The position numbers and the translations under genes are program-made. 64,000 nt of DNA, taken from positions 1,426,001 to 1,490,000 of the forward strand of contig NZ_JBBODE010000001.1 of assembly GCF_038002765.1 (NCBI RefSeq), given 5' to 3'. The stretch is from Peribacillus sp. FSL H8-0477. GTDB taxonomy: Bacteria; Bacillota; Bacilli; Bacillales; DSM-1321. Positions 12,240 through 21,110 of the stretch are shown here, one piece after another; position 1 is the stretch's first letter, and every line of letters begins with the position of its first letter. Under the pieces are notes generated by a model that was not told where the DNA came from, did no database searches, and worked only from the letters and a program-made list of their open reading frames with translations.

Positions 12240-12261
12240 ATTATATCGTACTATACGATAT
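12240..12261 (-). promoter_or_regulatory. -10 box and palindromic operator of MarR-DUF3147 operon
   Basis: Plus strand 12243-12261 reads ATATCGTA-CTA-TACGATAT, a perfect 8-bp inverted repeat; the minus-strand TATAAT (12245-12240) overlaps one end of it. The position fits repression by the adjacent MarR protein. Confidence 0.7.
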
Positions 12262-12443
12262 AAATAAATACGTTGATTGTTTTTTGATGTAAAAGTGAAT
12301 AAATAAACTGCTATCGTTCTACATACATTCCAATATATCTCTCCATATTAATCCTAATTATTGTCTTACTTTACAGCAATGAATTATGCTCTAACGATCT
12401 AGTGTAACTCTGTATCACGTATTTTCTGGAATCCTCTATAAAC

Positions 12444-12486
12444 AAAAAAATGCCCCAAACCCTTAAAAGGATTTGAAGCATTTTTC
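12444..12486 (-). terminator. terminator of tRNA-Arg
   Basis: On the minus strand AATGCtTCAAAtCC pairs with GGgTTTGgGGCATT and runs into TTTTTTT. It begins about 30 nt after the tRNA 3' end. Confidence 0.8.
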
Positions 12487-12517
12487 TGGTTCGAACTTAG
12501 TGTTCTGAACACTTGGA

Positions 12518-12591
<74 letters not shown>

Positions 12592-12657
12592 ATTATGATA
12601 TTTTTGGCGGTTCGTTATGTAATTCCTTACATTGTACTCTCCGTCAGGACATTTATT

Positions 12658-12686
12658 ATTATAGTACGATATCGACATGAAGTCAA
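12658..12686 (-). promoter_or_regulatory. strong promoter of tRNA-Arg
   Basis: Minus strand TTGACT (12686-12681), 17-bp spacer, TATAAT (12663-12658), about 65 bp upstream of the tRNA. Confidence 0.75.
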
Positions 12687-12717
12687 CACTTTTTCTCACT
12701 CTTTTTTAGAAGAGAGA

Positions 12718-12740
12718 GGAGAAGTTATTTCCACTTCTCC
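12718..12740 (-). terminator. hairpin after ysnB
   Basis: ggagaagt pairs with acttctcc around a 7-nt loop, 14 bp past the ysnB stop. The tail is pyrimidine-rich rather than a clean T tract, so terminator function is likely but not certain. Confidence 0.5.
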
Positions 12741-12753
12741 ATTATACATAAAT

Positions 12754-13266
12754 TCAGCCCAAATTGTAAGCCCTATTTAAATCTTTTACTTCTGCTCCTT
12801 CGTGGTCATAAAACGTTACGGCAGCTTCTTTGTCAATGACTTCAACAATCGCATAGGTTTTTTCTTCTCTTCCTCGAGGTAAACGAATACTCCCTGGATT
12901 AATATAGAGCCGACCGTCAATAAGCTCAGATCCCGCTTGGTGAGAATGACCGAAACAGATGATAGACGCATCCTCTTCCTCCGCTTTATAGGATATATTC
13001 ATTAACGTCATTTTAATATTATATAAGTGACCGTGAGTAACTAAAAAACGAGTTCCTTCTATCTCTTCAACAAGAGCATCTGGGTATCCTGTATCGTAAT
13101 CACAATTACCACGAACGCCGATAAAATCAGCCATAACCGGACTTTCTTTCTGCAGTTCTGAATCTCCACAATGAATCATTGCGTCTACTTCTTTCTGATG
13201 ACGATTTTTTATAGCTTGTACCTCTTCCGTAAGACCATGACTGTCACTGATGATCAAGGTTTTCAT
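12754..13266 (-). CDS. ysnB: YfcE/YsnB-type metallophosphoesterase
   Basis: 170 residues, a calcineurin-like phosphodiesterase. Metal ligands are visible in SDSHG (residues 7-11), MIHCGDSE (31-38), GVRGNCD (50-56), THGH (77-80) and FGHSHQAG (102-109). It hydrolyses phosphodiesters in vitro in related proteins; the cellular substrate is unknown. It overlaps the rdgB stop by 4 bp, the same pairing as ysnA-ysnB in B. subtilis. Confidence 0.9.
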   Translation of the reverse strand: MKTLIISDSHGLTEEVQAIKNRHQKEVDAMIHCGDSELQKESPVMADFIGVRGNCDYDTGYPDALVEEIEGTRFLVTHGHLYNIKMTLMNISYKAEEEDASIICFGHSHQAGSELIDGRLYINPGSIRLPRGREEKTYAIVEVIDKEAAVTFYDHEGAEVKDLNRAYNLG

Positions 13267-13877
13267 CGGCTGCTCCCTTCTCTCGTTAAAAATAAATCAA
13301 GCTCTTTTTCCAGCTCTTTTAACGCATTTGCCCGGTGACTAATTGCATTTTTCTCTGCTGATTCGAGTTCAGCCATTGTTTTCCCTTTTTCTGGGACAAA
13401 AAATACAGGATCATATCCGAAGCCATTTGTACCAGCAGGTGATTCAGCAATACGGCCTTCCACATAACCAGAAACAGTAATCGTTTCCTGATTTGGCGAT
13501 GCTAATGCAAGGACGCAATAAAAACGAGCCGTTCTTTTTTCAGCAGGAATATCTTTTAATTCCTCCAGCAGTTTTTGAGTATTCGCTTCATCATCTTTAT
13601 CTTCACCTGCATATCGAGCAGAGTAAACACCAGGACGGCCATCCAATGCATCAACAACCAAACCAGAATCATCTGCCATGACAACTTGATTTAATTCTTT
13701 TGCAATTGTTTCTGCTTTTAAAATAGCATTTTCAGCAAAGGTCGTTCCTGTTTCTTCAACGTCTGTCGCGTTTTCATAATCTAGAAGCGTGTGAATTTTA
13801 TACCCTCTAGGTGAAAATAAACTTTCAAATTCCTTTGCTTTTCCTTTATTTTTCGTTGCAATTAGAACATTTTTCAT
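13263..13877 (-). CDS. rdgB: XTP/dITP pyrophosphatase (HAM1 family)
   Basis: Cleans the nucleotide pool by hydrolysing dITP, ITP and XTP to monophosphates. 204 residues, family length. Motifs: IATKNKGKAKEFESLF at residues 6-21, MADDSGLVVDALDGRPGVYSARYAG (about 66-90) with the metal-binding aspartates, NGFGYDPVFFVPEKGKTMAEL (about 150-170) and SHRANAL near the end. ATG start behind AGGAGAG. In B. subtilis (ysnA) it follows rph; here rph is absent. Confidence 0.95.
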   Translation of the reverse strand: MKNVLIATKNKGKAKEFESLFSPRGYKIHTLLDYENATDVEETGTTFAENAILKAETIAKELNQVVMADDSGLVVDALDGRPGVYSARYAGEDKDDEANTQKLLEELKDIPAEKRTARFYCVLALASPNQETITVSGYVEGRIAESPAGTNGFGYDPVFFVPEKGKTMAELESAEKNAISHRANALKELEKELDLFLTREGSSR

Positions 13878-13988
13878 CGTTACACTCTCCTGAATAGCTG
13901 CATAGTTTGTTTCTTTAGTCTACCACAATCAGGATATTTGCCCAAAAGAAATAGGAGCCGCTTTTCGCGTGCCCCCGAATAATCAGTA

Positions 13989-15059
13989 TTAGAAACTACC
14001 CGTATTAACCTTTGCCGGCCGGCTTACTGGTTCCGAAAGCGGCTTGCCATCTTCTTTCAATAAATCAGCATTTCCATCCACTTTCAGCTCTACCCGTTCA
14101 ATGCCCTTCTGTTCTGTTAATGACAGAACAAGTGCATCAAGTACTTGTTGGGAAACCTTTTTCTCTTTAAAACTATTTAGAATCGATTCATTGAAATTCA
14201 AGGTAACCATGCCATCCGCTAATTGAGGCTCATCCAACAGTTCTACATCAGACATCACAATTGATTGTAAACCGGAGAAATGTGATGGTCCTTTAGCCAG
14301 TTCTTGAACAACCGCTGTCACGTTATCCACATCGGTCTCGTTTACCCGCTTCGTGATTGGCACATAATAGTAATTGCCTTCCTCTCCGCCGATATAATAA
14401 ACCGTCAATGCCTTCGATTGGCTAATATCATTAACACCACTTGTATCTAGATTAATGCCGCTTGCCCGAGACAGTCCTTCCTGCACTGGTGTACCGTTAA
14501 CCGGCATCTGCTTCAGTTCTGTACCATTCAACTTAAGCTTGACTGTCTGCACTGAATCAAACTGTGTCAACGTCCAAGTCACAGCCTGCAAAATTTTCAG
14601 TTCATCTTCTTTCTTGTAATTCTTAAACTCTTTTGAAAAATCAACCACCGCTGTTCCATCTTTAATATCCACACTAACCTCAGTACCTGCTGGCAGAACT
14701 GCTCTAAAACCAGAAGGAAGGACATTCGATATCGGACCATCCTCCACTAGATATTTCAGCGACTGCGCAGCCACACCTCCACCTTCTGTAGATGGCAGTG
14801 CCAAGGTTTGCGGAACCACATACCCGCTGCTATCAATCAAATACAGTTCCGTCTTTACACTTGCTTCTTCAGTTTCCTTGTTTTCATCAGCCGTCGTTTC
14901 AGCTGGATCTCCCTCTAATTTAGAAGGACTGTCAACAAGTGATACATCCGGCGGGTCAATTTTATTTTTTTCTTCGCCGGTAAACAAGCCACAGCCTGAT
15001 AAAAGAACAGCAGAGGCCAGAATGGTCGTGGCAACTGTTGCCTTTGTTACATTGGACAT
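13989..15059 (-). CDS. gerM: spore germination lipoprotein GerM
   Basis: 356-residue exported lipoprotein needed in B. subtilis for proper sporulation and germination. A signal peptide ends in a lipobox, LLSGCG, with the lipidated Cys at about residue 23. It is followed by an acidic linker (about 30-70) and two tandem GerMN domains (about 75-200 and 220-340). Mother-cell expression is expected from the family. It lies downstream of racE with its own gap, and directly precedes rdgB because rph is missing. Confidence 0.95.
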   Translation of the reverse strand: MSNVTKATVATTILASAVLLSGCGLFTGEEKNKIDPPDVSLVDSPSKLEGDPAETTADENKETEEASVKTELYLIDSSGYVVPQTLALPSTEGGGVAAQSLKYLVEDGPISNVLPSGFRAVLPAGTEVSVDIKDGTAVVDFSKEFKNYKKEDELKILQAVTWTLTQFDSVQTVKLKLNGTELKQMPVNGTPVQEGLSRASGINLDTSGVNDISQSKALTVYYIGGEEGNYYYVPITKRVNETDVDNVTAVVQELAKGPSHFSGLQSIVMSDVELLDEPQLADGMVTLNFNESILNSFKEKKVSQQVLDALVLSLTEQKGIERVELKVDGNADLLKEDGKPLSEPVSRPAKVNTGSF

Positions 15060-15138
15060 ATATATCCCTCCCAGGACGGTTTGTACTACTATTTATACGA
15101 GCCCTGGGAAGTTTTAGACCGAAATCTTTTTATTTTAT

Positions 15139-15160
15139 AAAAAAACTCCCATCAAGGGAG
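15139..15160 (-). terminator. terminator of ysmB-racE
   Basis: Minus strand CTCCC TTGAT GGGAG followed by TTTTTTT, immediately after the racE stop. Confidence 0.85.
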
Positions 15161-15162
15161 CC

Positions 15163-15960
15163 TTAATCGAGCTTAATTGTTTGTACGACACCAACCTGTT
15201 CACCAATCCAGGAATGAGCAATATCCTGAAAAATATCTTTGGAACCTGTGGTGAAAAATTGATGCTTTGGTTCCTCTGATGAAACATTCATCAGCCCTTT
15301 ATGTTCAAGAATAACACTTGCTTCACGGGCCGTTTCATCTCCTGAAGAAATCACCTGAACACCTTTGCCCATGTACTCTCTAATTACTGGGCCAAGCAAA
15401 GGGTAATGTGTACAGCCAAGTATCAGTGTATCTATACCCGTACGTTTCATCGGTTTTAGCGTTTCGGCAATCACCTTTTCAACAATTCTTCCTTCAAATT
15501 CCCCGCTCTCAACAATCGGTACGAATTTCGGGCAGGCCAAACTATCAACGGTTACCTTCTTATTAATAGAAAGAAGCGCCTGATTATAAGCCTTACTCTT
15601 AACCGTTCCTTCGGTGCCAATAACACCAATATGTAGATTGGTAGATACCTTCAAGGCGGCACGTGCACCTGGATTAATGACGCCTATTACAGGAATAGAC
15701 AGTTCCGCATTAATCTCTTCAAGCGCTGCTGCGGTTGCGGTATTACAGGCAATAATCAGCATTTTAATTTGTCGTTTTAATAGGAAACGCGTCAGCTCCC
15801 ATGTGAAGTCTTTCACTTCTTCCTTCGTTCTCGGTCCATAGGGACATCTTGCTGTATCACCGACATACATTATATGTTCATGAGGAAGTTGACGCATCAC
15901 TTCTTTTGCAACCGTCAATCCGCCAACCCCTGAATCAATAATTCCAATTGGTCGTTTCAA
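15163..15960 (-). CDS. racE: glutamate racemase
   Basis: Makes D-glutamate for peptidoglycan from L-glutamate. 265 residues. Motifs: [11 protein letters not shown] (residues 6-16), first catalytic cysteine in IACNTAT (C72), second in LGCTHYPLL (C183). Co-factor independent family. It starts 10 bp after the MarR-type gene ysmB and is translated with it; followed by a terminator. Confidence 0.96.
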   Translation of the reverse strand: MKRPIGIIDSGVGGLTVAKEVMRQLPHEHIMYVGDTARCPYGPRTKEEVKDFTWELTRFLLKRQIKMLIIACNTATAAALEEINAELSIPVIGVINPGARAALKVSTNLHIGVIGTEGTVKSKAYNQALLSINKKVTVDSLACPKFVPIVESGEFEGRIVEKVIAETLKPMKRTGIDTLILGCTHYPLLGPVIREYMGKGVQVISSGDETAREASVILEHKGLMNVSSEEPKHQFFTTGSKDIFQDIAHSWIGEQVGVVQTIKLD

Positions 15961-15970
15961 TTATATCGCC

Positions 15971-16411
15971 TCAATCTTCTCGCATTTCTTGATGTAGTTT
16001 TGTTAGGTTCTTAGTGAGGGAAGCTATGTCTGTATCTGAAAAATCGCTTAAAATATCCTGCAAATAAAGCTGCCGTTTCTTAATAACTTCATCAATGATC
16101 CGTTCACCTTCCGAAAGAAGGTTAATGCGAACAACCCGACGATCTTTATCATCTTTCACCCGGCTTACCAGTTCATTCTTTTCCATACGATCGATTAAAT
16201 CTGTCGTCGTACTGAATGCTAAAAACATCTTTGAAGATAGTTCACCTATTGTCATATCGCCTTCTTCAAAAAGCCATTGCAACGCGACAAACTGCGGGGG
16301 GGTAATTTTATAGACATTCAATATTTCCCGGCCCTTTTGTTTAATCAGACTGGAAATATACCGTAATTCCTTCTCGATTTTTGCAACTTGGTCCATTTTC
16401 AATTCAGTCAT
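15971..16411 (-). CDS. ysmB: MarR-family regulator YsmB
   Basis: 146 residues. Winged helix in MTIGELSSKMFLAFSTTTDLIDRMEKNELVSRVKDDKDRRVVRINLLSEG (about 53-102). It is the orthologue by position and content of B. subtilis ysmB between gerE and racE. Target genes unknown; linkage to racE may be for expression only. ATG start behind GGGGGAG. Confidence 0.9.
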   Translation of the reverse strand: MTELKMDQVAKIEKELRYISSLIKQKGREILNVYKITPPQFVALQWLFEEGDMTIGELSSKMFLAFSTTTDLIDRMEKNELVSRVKDDKDRRVVRINLLSEGERIIDEVIKKRQLYLQDILSDFSDTDIASLTKNLTKLHQEMRED

Positions 16412-16509
16412 TCACGTTTCTCCCCCTAAAACTTCCTGCTCTTTATTGTCTCTGAAAATCATAAAAAATTCAAGGTTGAGGTTATAAGTTAAATTATGCT
16501 AAAAAAAAG

Positions 16510-16560
16510 GCACCAGAGACAGCAGCCGAAAGGATTTCTCGATAGCTGTCTTTGCTGCAT
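16510..16560 (-). terminator. probable terminator after gerE
   Basis: On the minus strand GACAGCTaTCGA pairs with TCGgctGCTGTC, followed after a short GC stretch by TTTTTTTT. Stem bases resemble the GCTGTCGA terminators found elsewhere in the window. Confidence 0.55.
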
Positions 16561-16633
16561 AGTAATCAGGGAAAATCTATTATTCTGCCATAAGCCTCTT
16601 CTTCTACTGCTCTTATACTGAAAGTTAAACAAT

Positions 16634-16858
16634 CTATAATTTAAGCTCCCCCATGCGTAGAAGTTCGATAACTGCTTGTGAACGGCCTTTTACTCCAAGC
16701 TTTTGCATCGCATTTGAAATATGGTTTCGAACTGTTTTTTCGCTGATAAACAATTCGCCTGCGATTTCTTTCGTTGTTTTGTCCTGAACTAATAATTCGA
16801 ATACTTCTTTTTCTCTTTTGGTGAGAAGTGGCTTATGAGTGAACTCGTTCTCTTTCAA
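16634..16858 (-). CDS. gerE: spore-coat transcription regulator GerE
   Basis: 74-residue stand-alone LuxR-type helix-turn-helix protein, the last regulator of the mother-cell sporulation cascade. The whole protein is the DNA-binding domain: LTKREKEVFELLVQDKTTKEIAGELFISEKTVRNHISNAMQKLGVKGRSQAVIELL. TTG start at 16858 with GGAGGG upstream; same length as the B. subtilis protein. Flanked by ysmB and ysmA as in B. subtilis. Confidence 0.97.
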   Translation of the reverse strand: MKENEFTHKPLLTKREKEVFELLVQDKTTKEIAGELFISEKTVRNHISNAMQKLGVKGRSQAVIELLRMGELKL

Positions 16859-16984
16859 GTATGGTAACCCTCCCTGCCTTCACCAGCATAAAACCCGGAG
16901 TGGGTGTCTATTTAGTCAAGATATAGTATGTCAGGGAGGCGAAGGAAGTGACTGCTGTATATGGGATTATGTGTTTTACGTTTT

Positions 16985-17449
16985 TTATTTTCTTACTGGA
17001 CTTTGCTTATCCATTAATTGTTTCATTTCGTCTGTCCATGCTAATGGCTTACCTGTCGCTTTATTGATTTGGACGACCGTTCCTCTGCCTGTCAAACAGA
17101 TTGACCCATCCTCTTTTTTACCTAGATAATGAATATCAGCGGACGTATTGCCAATCTTCGCCGCCTTAACCTGAATAAGTACTTTATCATTAAAGAACAT
17201 TTGCTGAAGAAAATCGCACTGCAAATCGGCAACTACCGGTATCGCTCCACTCTCATCATGAACCCAATCCTGCATAAATCCTAGGCTTTTAAAGTATTCA
17301 ATTCTCGCTTCTTCGAAATAAGTAAAAGGTACCGTATTATTCAGATGTCCAAACATATCCGTTTCTGAAAAACGAACTTTCACTTCATGTGTAAAGGAAA
17401 AAGAAGCAGTCCAATCCTCCATGTTTTCGATATATGAAATTCTACTCAT
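16985..17449 (-). CDS. ysmA: acyl-CoA thioesterase-like hot-dog protein YsmA
   Basis: 154-residue 4HBT-type hot-dog fold protein. The active-site loop reads VRFSETDMFGHLNNTVPFTYFEEARIEYF (about 26-54), with the catalytic-type aspartate and the following asparagine helix. Expected to hydrolyse a CoA thioester. It is preceded by a 21-bp inverted repeat with a FadR-like box, so fatty-acid control is plausible here; this is inference. Confidence 0.88.
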   Translation of the reverse strand: MSRISYIENMEDWTASFSFTHEVKVRFSETDMFGHLNNTVPFTYFEEARIEYFKSLGFMQDWVHDESGAIPVVADLQCDFLQQMFFNDKVLIQVKAAKIGNTSADIHYLGKKEDGSICLTGRGTVVQINKATGKPLAWTDEMKQLMDKQSPVRK

Positions 17450-17460
17450 TATGACAACCC

Positions 17461-17508
17461 CTTTTTCGAATAAAATGAATGGTTATTCATTCATTTTATT
17501 CGAAAAAG
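17461..17508 (-). promoter_or_regulatory. perfect 21-bp inverted repeat with FadR-like box before ysmA
   Basis: Arms 17461-17481 and 17488-17508 are exact complements around a 6-nt loop. The centre (17493-17476 on the minus strand) reads TGAATGAATAACCATTCA, one mismatch from the Bacillus FadR box TGAATGAMTANTCATTCA. A weak TTTCCT-N17-TAAAAT promoter (17521-17493) overlaps one arm. Confidence 0.7.
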
Positions 17509-17628
17509 AACATAAAGGAAAGTATTTTGGTAAGAAAACCCGCTAAGAGATCAAAACGAAGGCTGTATCTCTTAATATCTTCTTTACAGCTCCTATTGGA
17601 AGACTAGTTTCCTACTCTTGAAGCCATC

Positions 17629-17733
17629 ATTCGGCCCATTCTGTGCTACATTCGGCCCTAATCGCACTTCATTCGGCCCATTTCTACATTTATTCGGCCC
17701 AAAATCAACTTGATTCGACCCTCAGTAAATTTT
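17629..17733. repeat. 21-bp-period array, core ATTCGGCCC (5 units)
   Basis: Cores begin at 17629, 17650, 17671, 17692 and 17713 (last one ATTCGACCC): exactly 21 bp apart, with unrelated sequence in the other 12 bp. Lies in the ysmA-sdhB gap just beyond the sdhB terminator. The rest of the 17450-17776 gap holds only the ysmA palindrome and that terminator. Confidence 0.9.
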
Positions 17734-17741
17734 TAAAAGAA

Positions 17742-17767
17742 AAAAGCTGTCGAGGATTTCGACAGCC
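17742..17767 (-). terminator. terminator of sdhCAB
   Basis: Minus strand GCTGTCGAAATCCTCGACAGC followed by TTTTTT, 10 bp past the sdhB stop. Confidence 0.9.
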
Positions 17768-17776
17768 AGTCTTTCT

Positions 17777-18538
17777 TTATACTTGATCGCTTCCGAAGAA
17801 GTTACGGAACATTTGGATAGATGTATCACGGTTTAATGATGCAATTGATGTAGTCAACGGAATGCCTTTTGGACAAGACTGCACACAGTTTTGTGAATTA
17901 CCGCAATTAGCTAGTCCTCCGTCTCCCATAATTGTATTTAAGCGTTCTGCTTTATTCATTGCACCTGTTGGATGATTGTTAAATAAACGCACCTGTGAAA
18001 GTGCTTGCGGCCCAATGAAATCGGAATTATCGTTCACATTCGGGCAGGCTTCTAAACAAACACCACATGTCATACATTTCGATAATTCATATGCCCATTG
18101 GCGTTTCTTTTCTGGCATACGCGGACCAGGTCCGAGGTTATAGGTACCATCGATTGGAATCCATGCTTTTACTTTTTTCAAGGTATCAAACATCCGACTA
18201 CGGTCAACCTGAAGGTCGCGGACGATAGGGAATGTGCGCATTGGTTCTAAACGTATTGGCTGTTCAAGTTGATCGATAAGTGCTGTACAAGATTGGCGCG
18301 GTTTACCGTTGATTACCATTGAACATGCTCCGCAGACCTCTTCTAGACAGTTCATATCCCAAGAAATTGGAGCTGTTTTTTTACCCTCAATTGTAACCGG
18401 GTTCCGTCTGATTTCCATCAGTGCAGATATAACATTCATATTCGGACGATAGTCCAAATCGAATTTCTCCGTGTAAGGGGCTGAATCCGGTGTATCTTGT
18501 CGAACGACTTCAAAACGAATTTTTTTTGTCTCAGCCAT
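17777..18538 (-). CDS. sdhB: succinate dehydrogenase iron-sulfur subunit
   Basis: Electron-transfer subunit of complex II, on the cytoplasmic side of the membrane. 253 residues. The [2Fe-2S] cluster ligands are C64, C69, C72, C84 (CLEEVCGACSMVINGKPRQSC). The [4Fe-4S] motif CMTCGVCLEACP lies near 155-166 and the [3Fe-4S] ligands CGNSQNCVQSCPKGIP near 210-225. Last gene of sdhCAB; 18 bp after sdhA. Confidence 0.97.
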   Translation of the reverse strand: MAETKKIRFEVVRQDTPDSAPYTEKFDLDYRPNMNVISALMEIRRNPVTIEGKKTAPISWDMNCLEEVCGACSMVINGKPRQSCTALIDQLEQPIRLEPMRTFPIVRDLQVDRSRMFDTLKKVKAWIPIDGTYNLGPGPRMPEKKRQWAYELSKCMTCGVCLEACPNVNDNSDFIGPQALSQVRLFNNHPTGAMNKAERLNTIMGDGGLANCGNSQNCVQSCPKGIPLTTSIASLNRDTSIQMFRNFFGSDQV

Positions 18539-18556
18539 TACTTACTCCCCCTTTAT

Positions 18557-20308
18557 TTAATGTTTTGTTGTATAGTCACGTTTCCGTGGTTCGATTAGCG
18601 ATACATCAATATCTTCATAATGGAAGGCAGGGGCTGTTTTTGGACCAGTGAAGTTAGCCATGGTTGTTTTCATAAACTCTTCATCATTACGTTCTGGGAA
18701 GTCAGGTTTATAATGTGCTCCACGGCTTTCATCACGATTTAAAGCACCAATTGTTATAACACGTGCCAGCTGCATCATGTTTTTCAATTGTCTTGTGAAG
18801 GTTGCCCCTTGATTGCTCCATTTTGCCGTATCATTGATATTGATATTTTCGTAACGTTGTAACATCTCCTGAATTCTTTCATCTGTTTCCTTAAGCTTAT
18901 CGTTGTAACGGACAACAGTTACATGCTGTGTCATCATTTCCCCTAGTTCTTTATGAAGGACATATGCATTTTCTGTTCCATTTAAGGACATGATGTTATT
19001 CCATTTTTCCTGTTGTTCTTTAACCGCATCCGTAAACACTGAAGGTGAAACGGAATCAGCACCTTTTTCAAGGCCTTGGATATATTTAACTGCATTTGGA
19101 CCTGCCACACTGCCGCCATAAATAGCAGATAATAGTGAGTTCGCTCCTAGACGGTTTCCGCCATGCTGTGAATAATCACATTCCCCTGCTGCAAATAAAC
19201 CTTGGATGTTCGTCATTTGATCATAATCTACCCATAATCCACCCATTGAATAGTGAACAGCTGGGAAAATTTTCATTGGAACTTTACGTGGATCCTCACC
19301 CATGAATTTTTCATAGATTTCTATAATTCCACCAAGTTTAATATCCAACTCTTTCGGATCTTTGTGTGAAAGATCAAGATATACCATGTTTTCTCCATTA
19401 ATACCAAGCTTCTCGTTCATACATACGTCAAAGATTTCACGTGTTGCAATGTCACGTGGTACTAGGTTTCCATACGCAGGGTATTTTTCCTCAAGGAAGT
19501 ACCATGGTTTACCGTCTTTATATGTCCAGATCCGTCCGCCCTCACCACGAGCTGATTCACTCATAAGACGCAGTTTATCATCACCTGGCAATGCCGTTGG
19601 ATGGATTTGAATAAATTCTCCATTAGCATAAGTAGCTCCTTGTTGATAAACAATTGAAGCCGCTGAACCTGTGTTAATAATAGAGTTTGTTGATTTTCCG
19701 AAAATAATTCCAGGTCCGCCGGATGCCATGATGACGGCATCACCAGCAAAGGATTGAGTCTCCATACTGGTTAAGTTTTGCGCAACGATTCCGCGGCAAA
19801 TTTGTTCCTCATCTATAATAGCTCCAAGGAATTCCCAGCCTTCATATTTAGTGATTAGTCCAGCCACTTCATAGCGGCGAACTTGCTCGTCTAAGGCATA
19901 CAGAAGCTGCTGGCCTGTAGTAGCACCGGCAAAGGCTGTCCGACTATACTGTGTTCCCCCAAAACGGCGGAAATCCAATAAACCTTCTGGAGTACGGCTG
20001 AACATAACACCCATACGATCAAACATATGAATAATTGATGGTGCCGCTTCACACATTGCTTTTACCGGTGGTTGGTTAGCCAAGAAATCTCCACCATAGA
20101 TCGTATCATCAAAGTGAATATATGGGGAATCCCCTTCACCCTTTGTATTTACTGCGCCATTAATTCCGCCCTGGGCACAAACTGAGTGGGAACGCTTAAC
20201 AGGAACTAGTGAAAACAACTCTACCTGCTGGCCTTCTTCAGCTGCTTTAATCGCAGCCATAAGTCCTGCTAATCCGCCGCCTACGATAATGATTTTACCT
20301 TTACTCAC
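18557..20308 (-). CDS. sdhA: succinate dehydrogenase flavoprotein subunit
   Basis: Oxidises succinate to fumarate with covalently bound FAD. 583 residues, typical for Bacillus. GGGLAGLMAAIKAAE (10-24) binds the ADP part; H41 in RSHSVCAQGGI is the flavin attachment site; the catalytic arginine region is SESARGEGGRIW (about 249-260); HGGNRLGANSLL (about 370-381) closes the FAD site. GTG start behind GGGAGTGAG. Middle gene of sdhCAB. Confidence 0.97.
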   Translation of the reverse strand: MSKGKIIIVGGGLAGLMAAIKAAEEGQQVELFSLVPVKRSHSVCAQGGINGAVNTKGEGDSPYIHFDDTIYGGDFLANQPPVKAMCEAAPSIIHMFDRMGVMFSRTPEGLLDFRRFGGTQYSRTAFAGATTGQQLLYALDEQVRRYEVAGLITKYEGWEFLGAIIDEEQICRGIVAQNLTSMETQSFAGDAVIMASGGPGIIFGKSTNSIINTGSAASIVYQQGATYANGEFIQIHPTALPGDDKLRLMSESARGEGGRIWTYKDGKPWYFLEEKYPAYGNLVPRDIATREIFDVCMNEKLGINGENMVYLDLSHKDPKELDIKLGGIIEIYEKFMGEDPRKVPMKIFPAVHYSMGGLWVDYDQMTNIQGLFAAGECDYSQHGGNRLGANSLLSAIYGGSVAGPNAVKYIQGLEKGADSVSPSVFTDAVKEQQEKWNNIMSLNGTENAYVLHKELGEMMTQHVTVVRYNDKLKETDERIQEMLQRYENININDTAKWSNQGATFTRQLKNMMQLARVITIGALNRDESRGAHYKPDFPERNDEEFMKTTMANFTGPKTAPAFHYEDIDVSLIEPRKRDYTTKH

Positions 20309-20361
20309 TCTTGCTCACTCCCTTATATCCAATATCAAAGCACGTGCTTTGACTAGTAATC

Positions 20362-20970
20362 TCATACAAAAGCAAAAATTGCTCTAACACCTACATAGGA
20401 CAGAAGGACAAATACGACCAACGTAACATATGTAGAAATCTGTTGTGATTTTGGTGAAACAGTAAGCCCCCAGCTTACGGCAAACGACCATAAACCATTA
20501 GCGAAGTGGAATGTAGTTGATAGAATACCAACAACATAGAAAGCAATCATAAATGGACTAGACAAAATAGTTGCCATCATATCAAAGTTTACTTCTGTAC
20601 CAAGTGCTGCCTGAATTCTCGTTGACCATACATGCCAAACGATGAAAATTAACGTAACAATCCCGGTAACACGCTGTAATACGAACATCCAATTACGGAA
20701 AAATCCATATCTTCCCGCATTGTTTTTAGCCGTAAACGCAATATAAATGCCATAAACAGCATGATAAATCAATGGTAAGAAAATGATAAATACCTCAAGA
20801 AAAATTCTGAATGGCAGACTTTCCATAAAATGCGCTCCTGCATTGAAAGCTTCCGGACCTTTTGTTGCCATATAATTGACAATCAGATGCTCCAACAAAA
20901 ATAGGCCGACTGGAATAACTCCAAGAAGCGAGTGCAGTCTGCGGTTTCCAAACTCACGATTTTTTGCCAA
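20362..20970 (-). CDS. sdhC: succinate dehydrogenase cytochrome b558 subunit
   Basis: Di-haem membrane anchor that passes electrons to menaquinone. 202 residues with five hydrophobic helices; candidate haem-ligand histidines are seen in HSLLGVIPVGLFLLEHLIVNY (13-33), LIYHAVYGIY (about 66-75), IVWHVW (about 110-115) and FHFANGLW. TTG start at 20970 behind AAGGGGGG. First gene of sdhCAB. Confidence 0.95.
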   Translation of the reverse strand: MAKNREFGNRRLHSLLGVIPVGLFLLEHLIVNYMATKGPEAFNAGAHFMESLPFRIFLEVFIIFLPLIYHAVYGIYIAFTAKNNAGRYGFFRNWMFVLQRVTGIVTLIFIVWHVWSTRIQAALGTEVNFDMMATILSSPFMIAFYVVGILSTTFHFANGLWSFAVSWGLTVSPKSQQISTYVTLVVFVLLSYVGVRAIFAFV

Positions 20971-21081
20971 TTAGTGCCCCCCCTTAATTTGTGAAAATTC
21001 ATGCAAAGATAAGTATAAGTTCCCCTTTATCCCAACATTTCTACTCTATTGCTATCTTTCTAACAATTATGTGACATGTTT

Positions 21082-21110
21082 ATTTTACTCCTGACTGGTA
21101 AAAGCGTCAA
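21082..21110 (-). promoter_or_regulatory. sigma-A promoter of sdhCAB
   Basis: Minus strand TTGACG (21110-21105), 17-bp spacer, TAAAAT (21087-21082). The transcript leader would be about 105 nt. Confidence 0.75.

Noticed and set aside
6878..12517. Accessory block as an intact prophage or integrative element
   Set aside because: No integrase, portal, holin or terminase gene, and no second copy of the tRNA-Arg 3' end detected; only an endolysin-like gene hints at phage origin.
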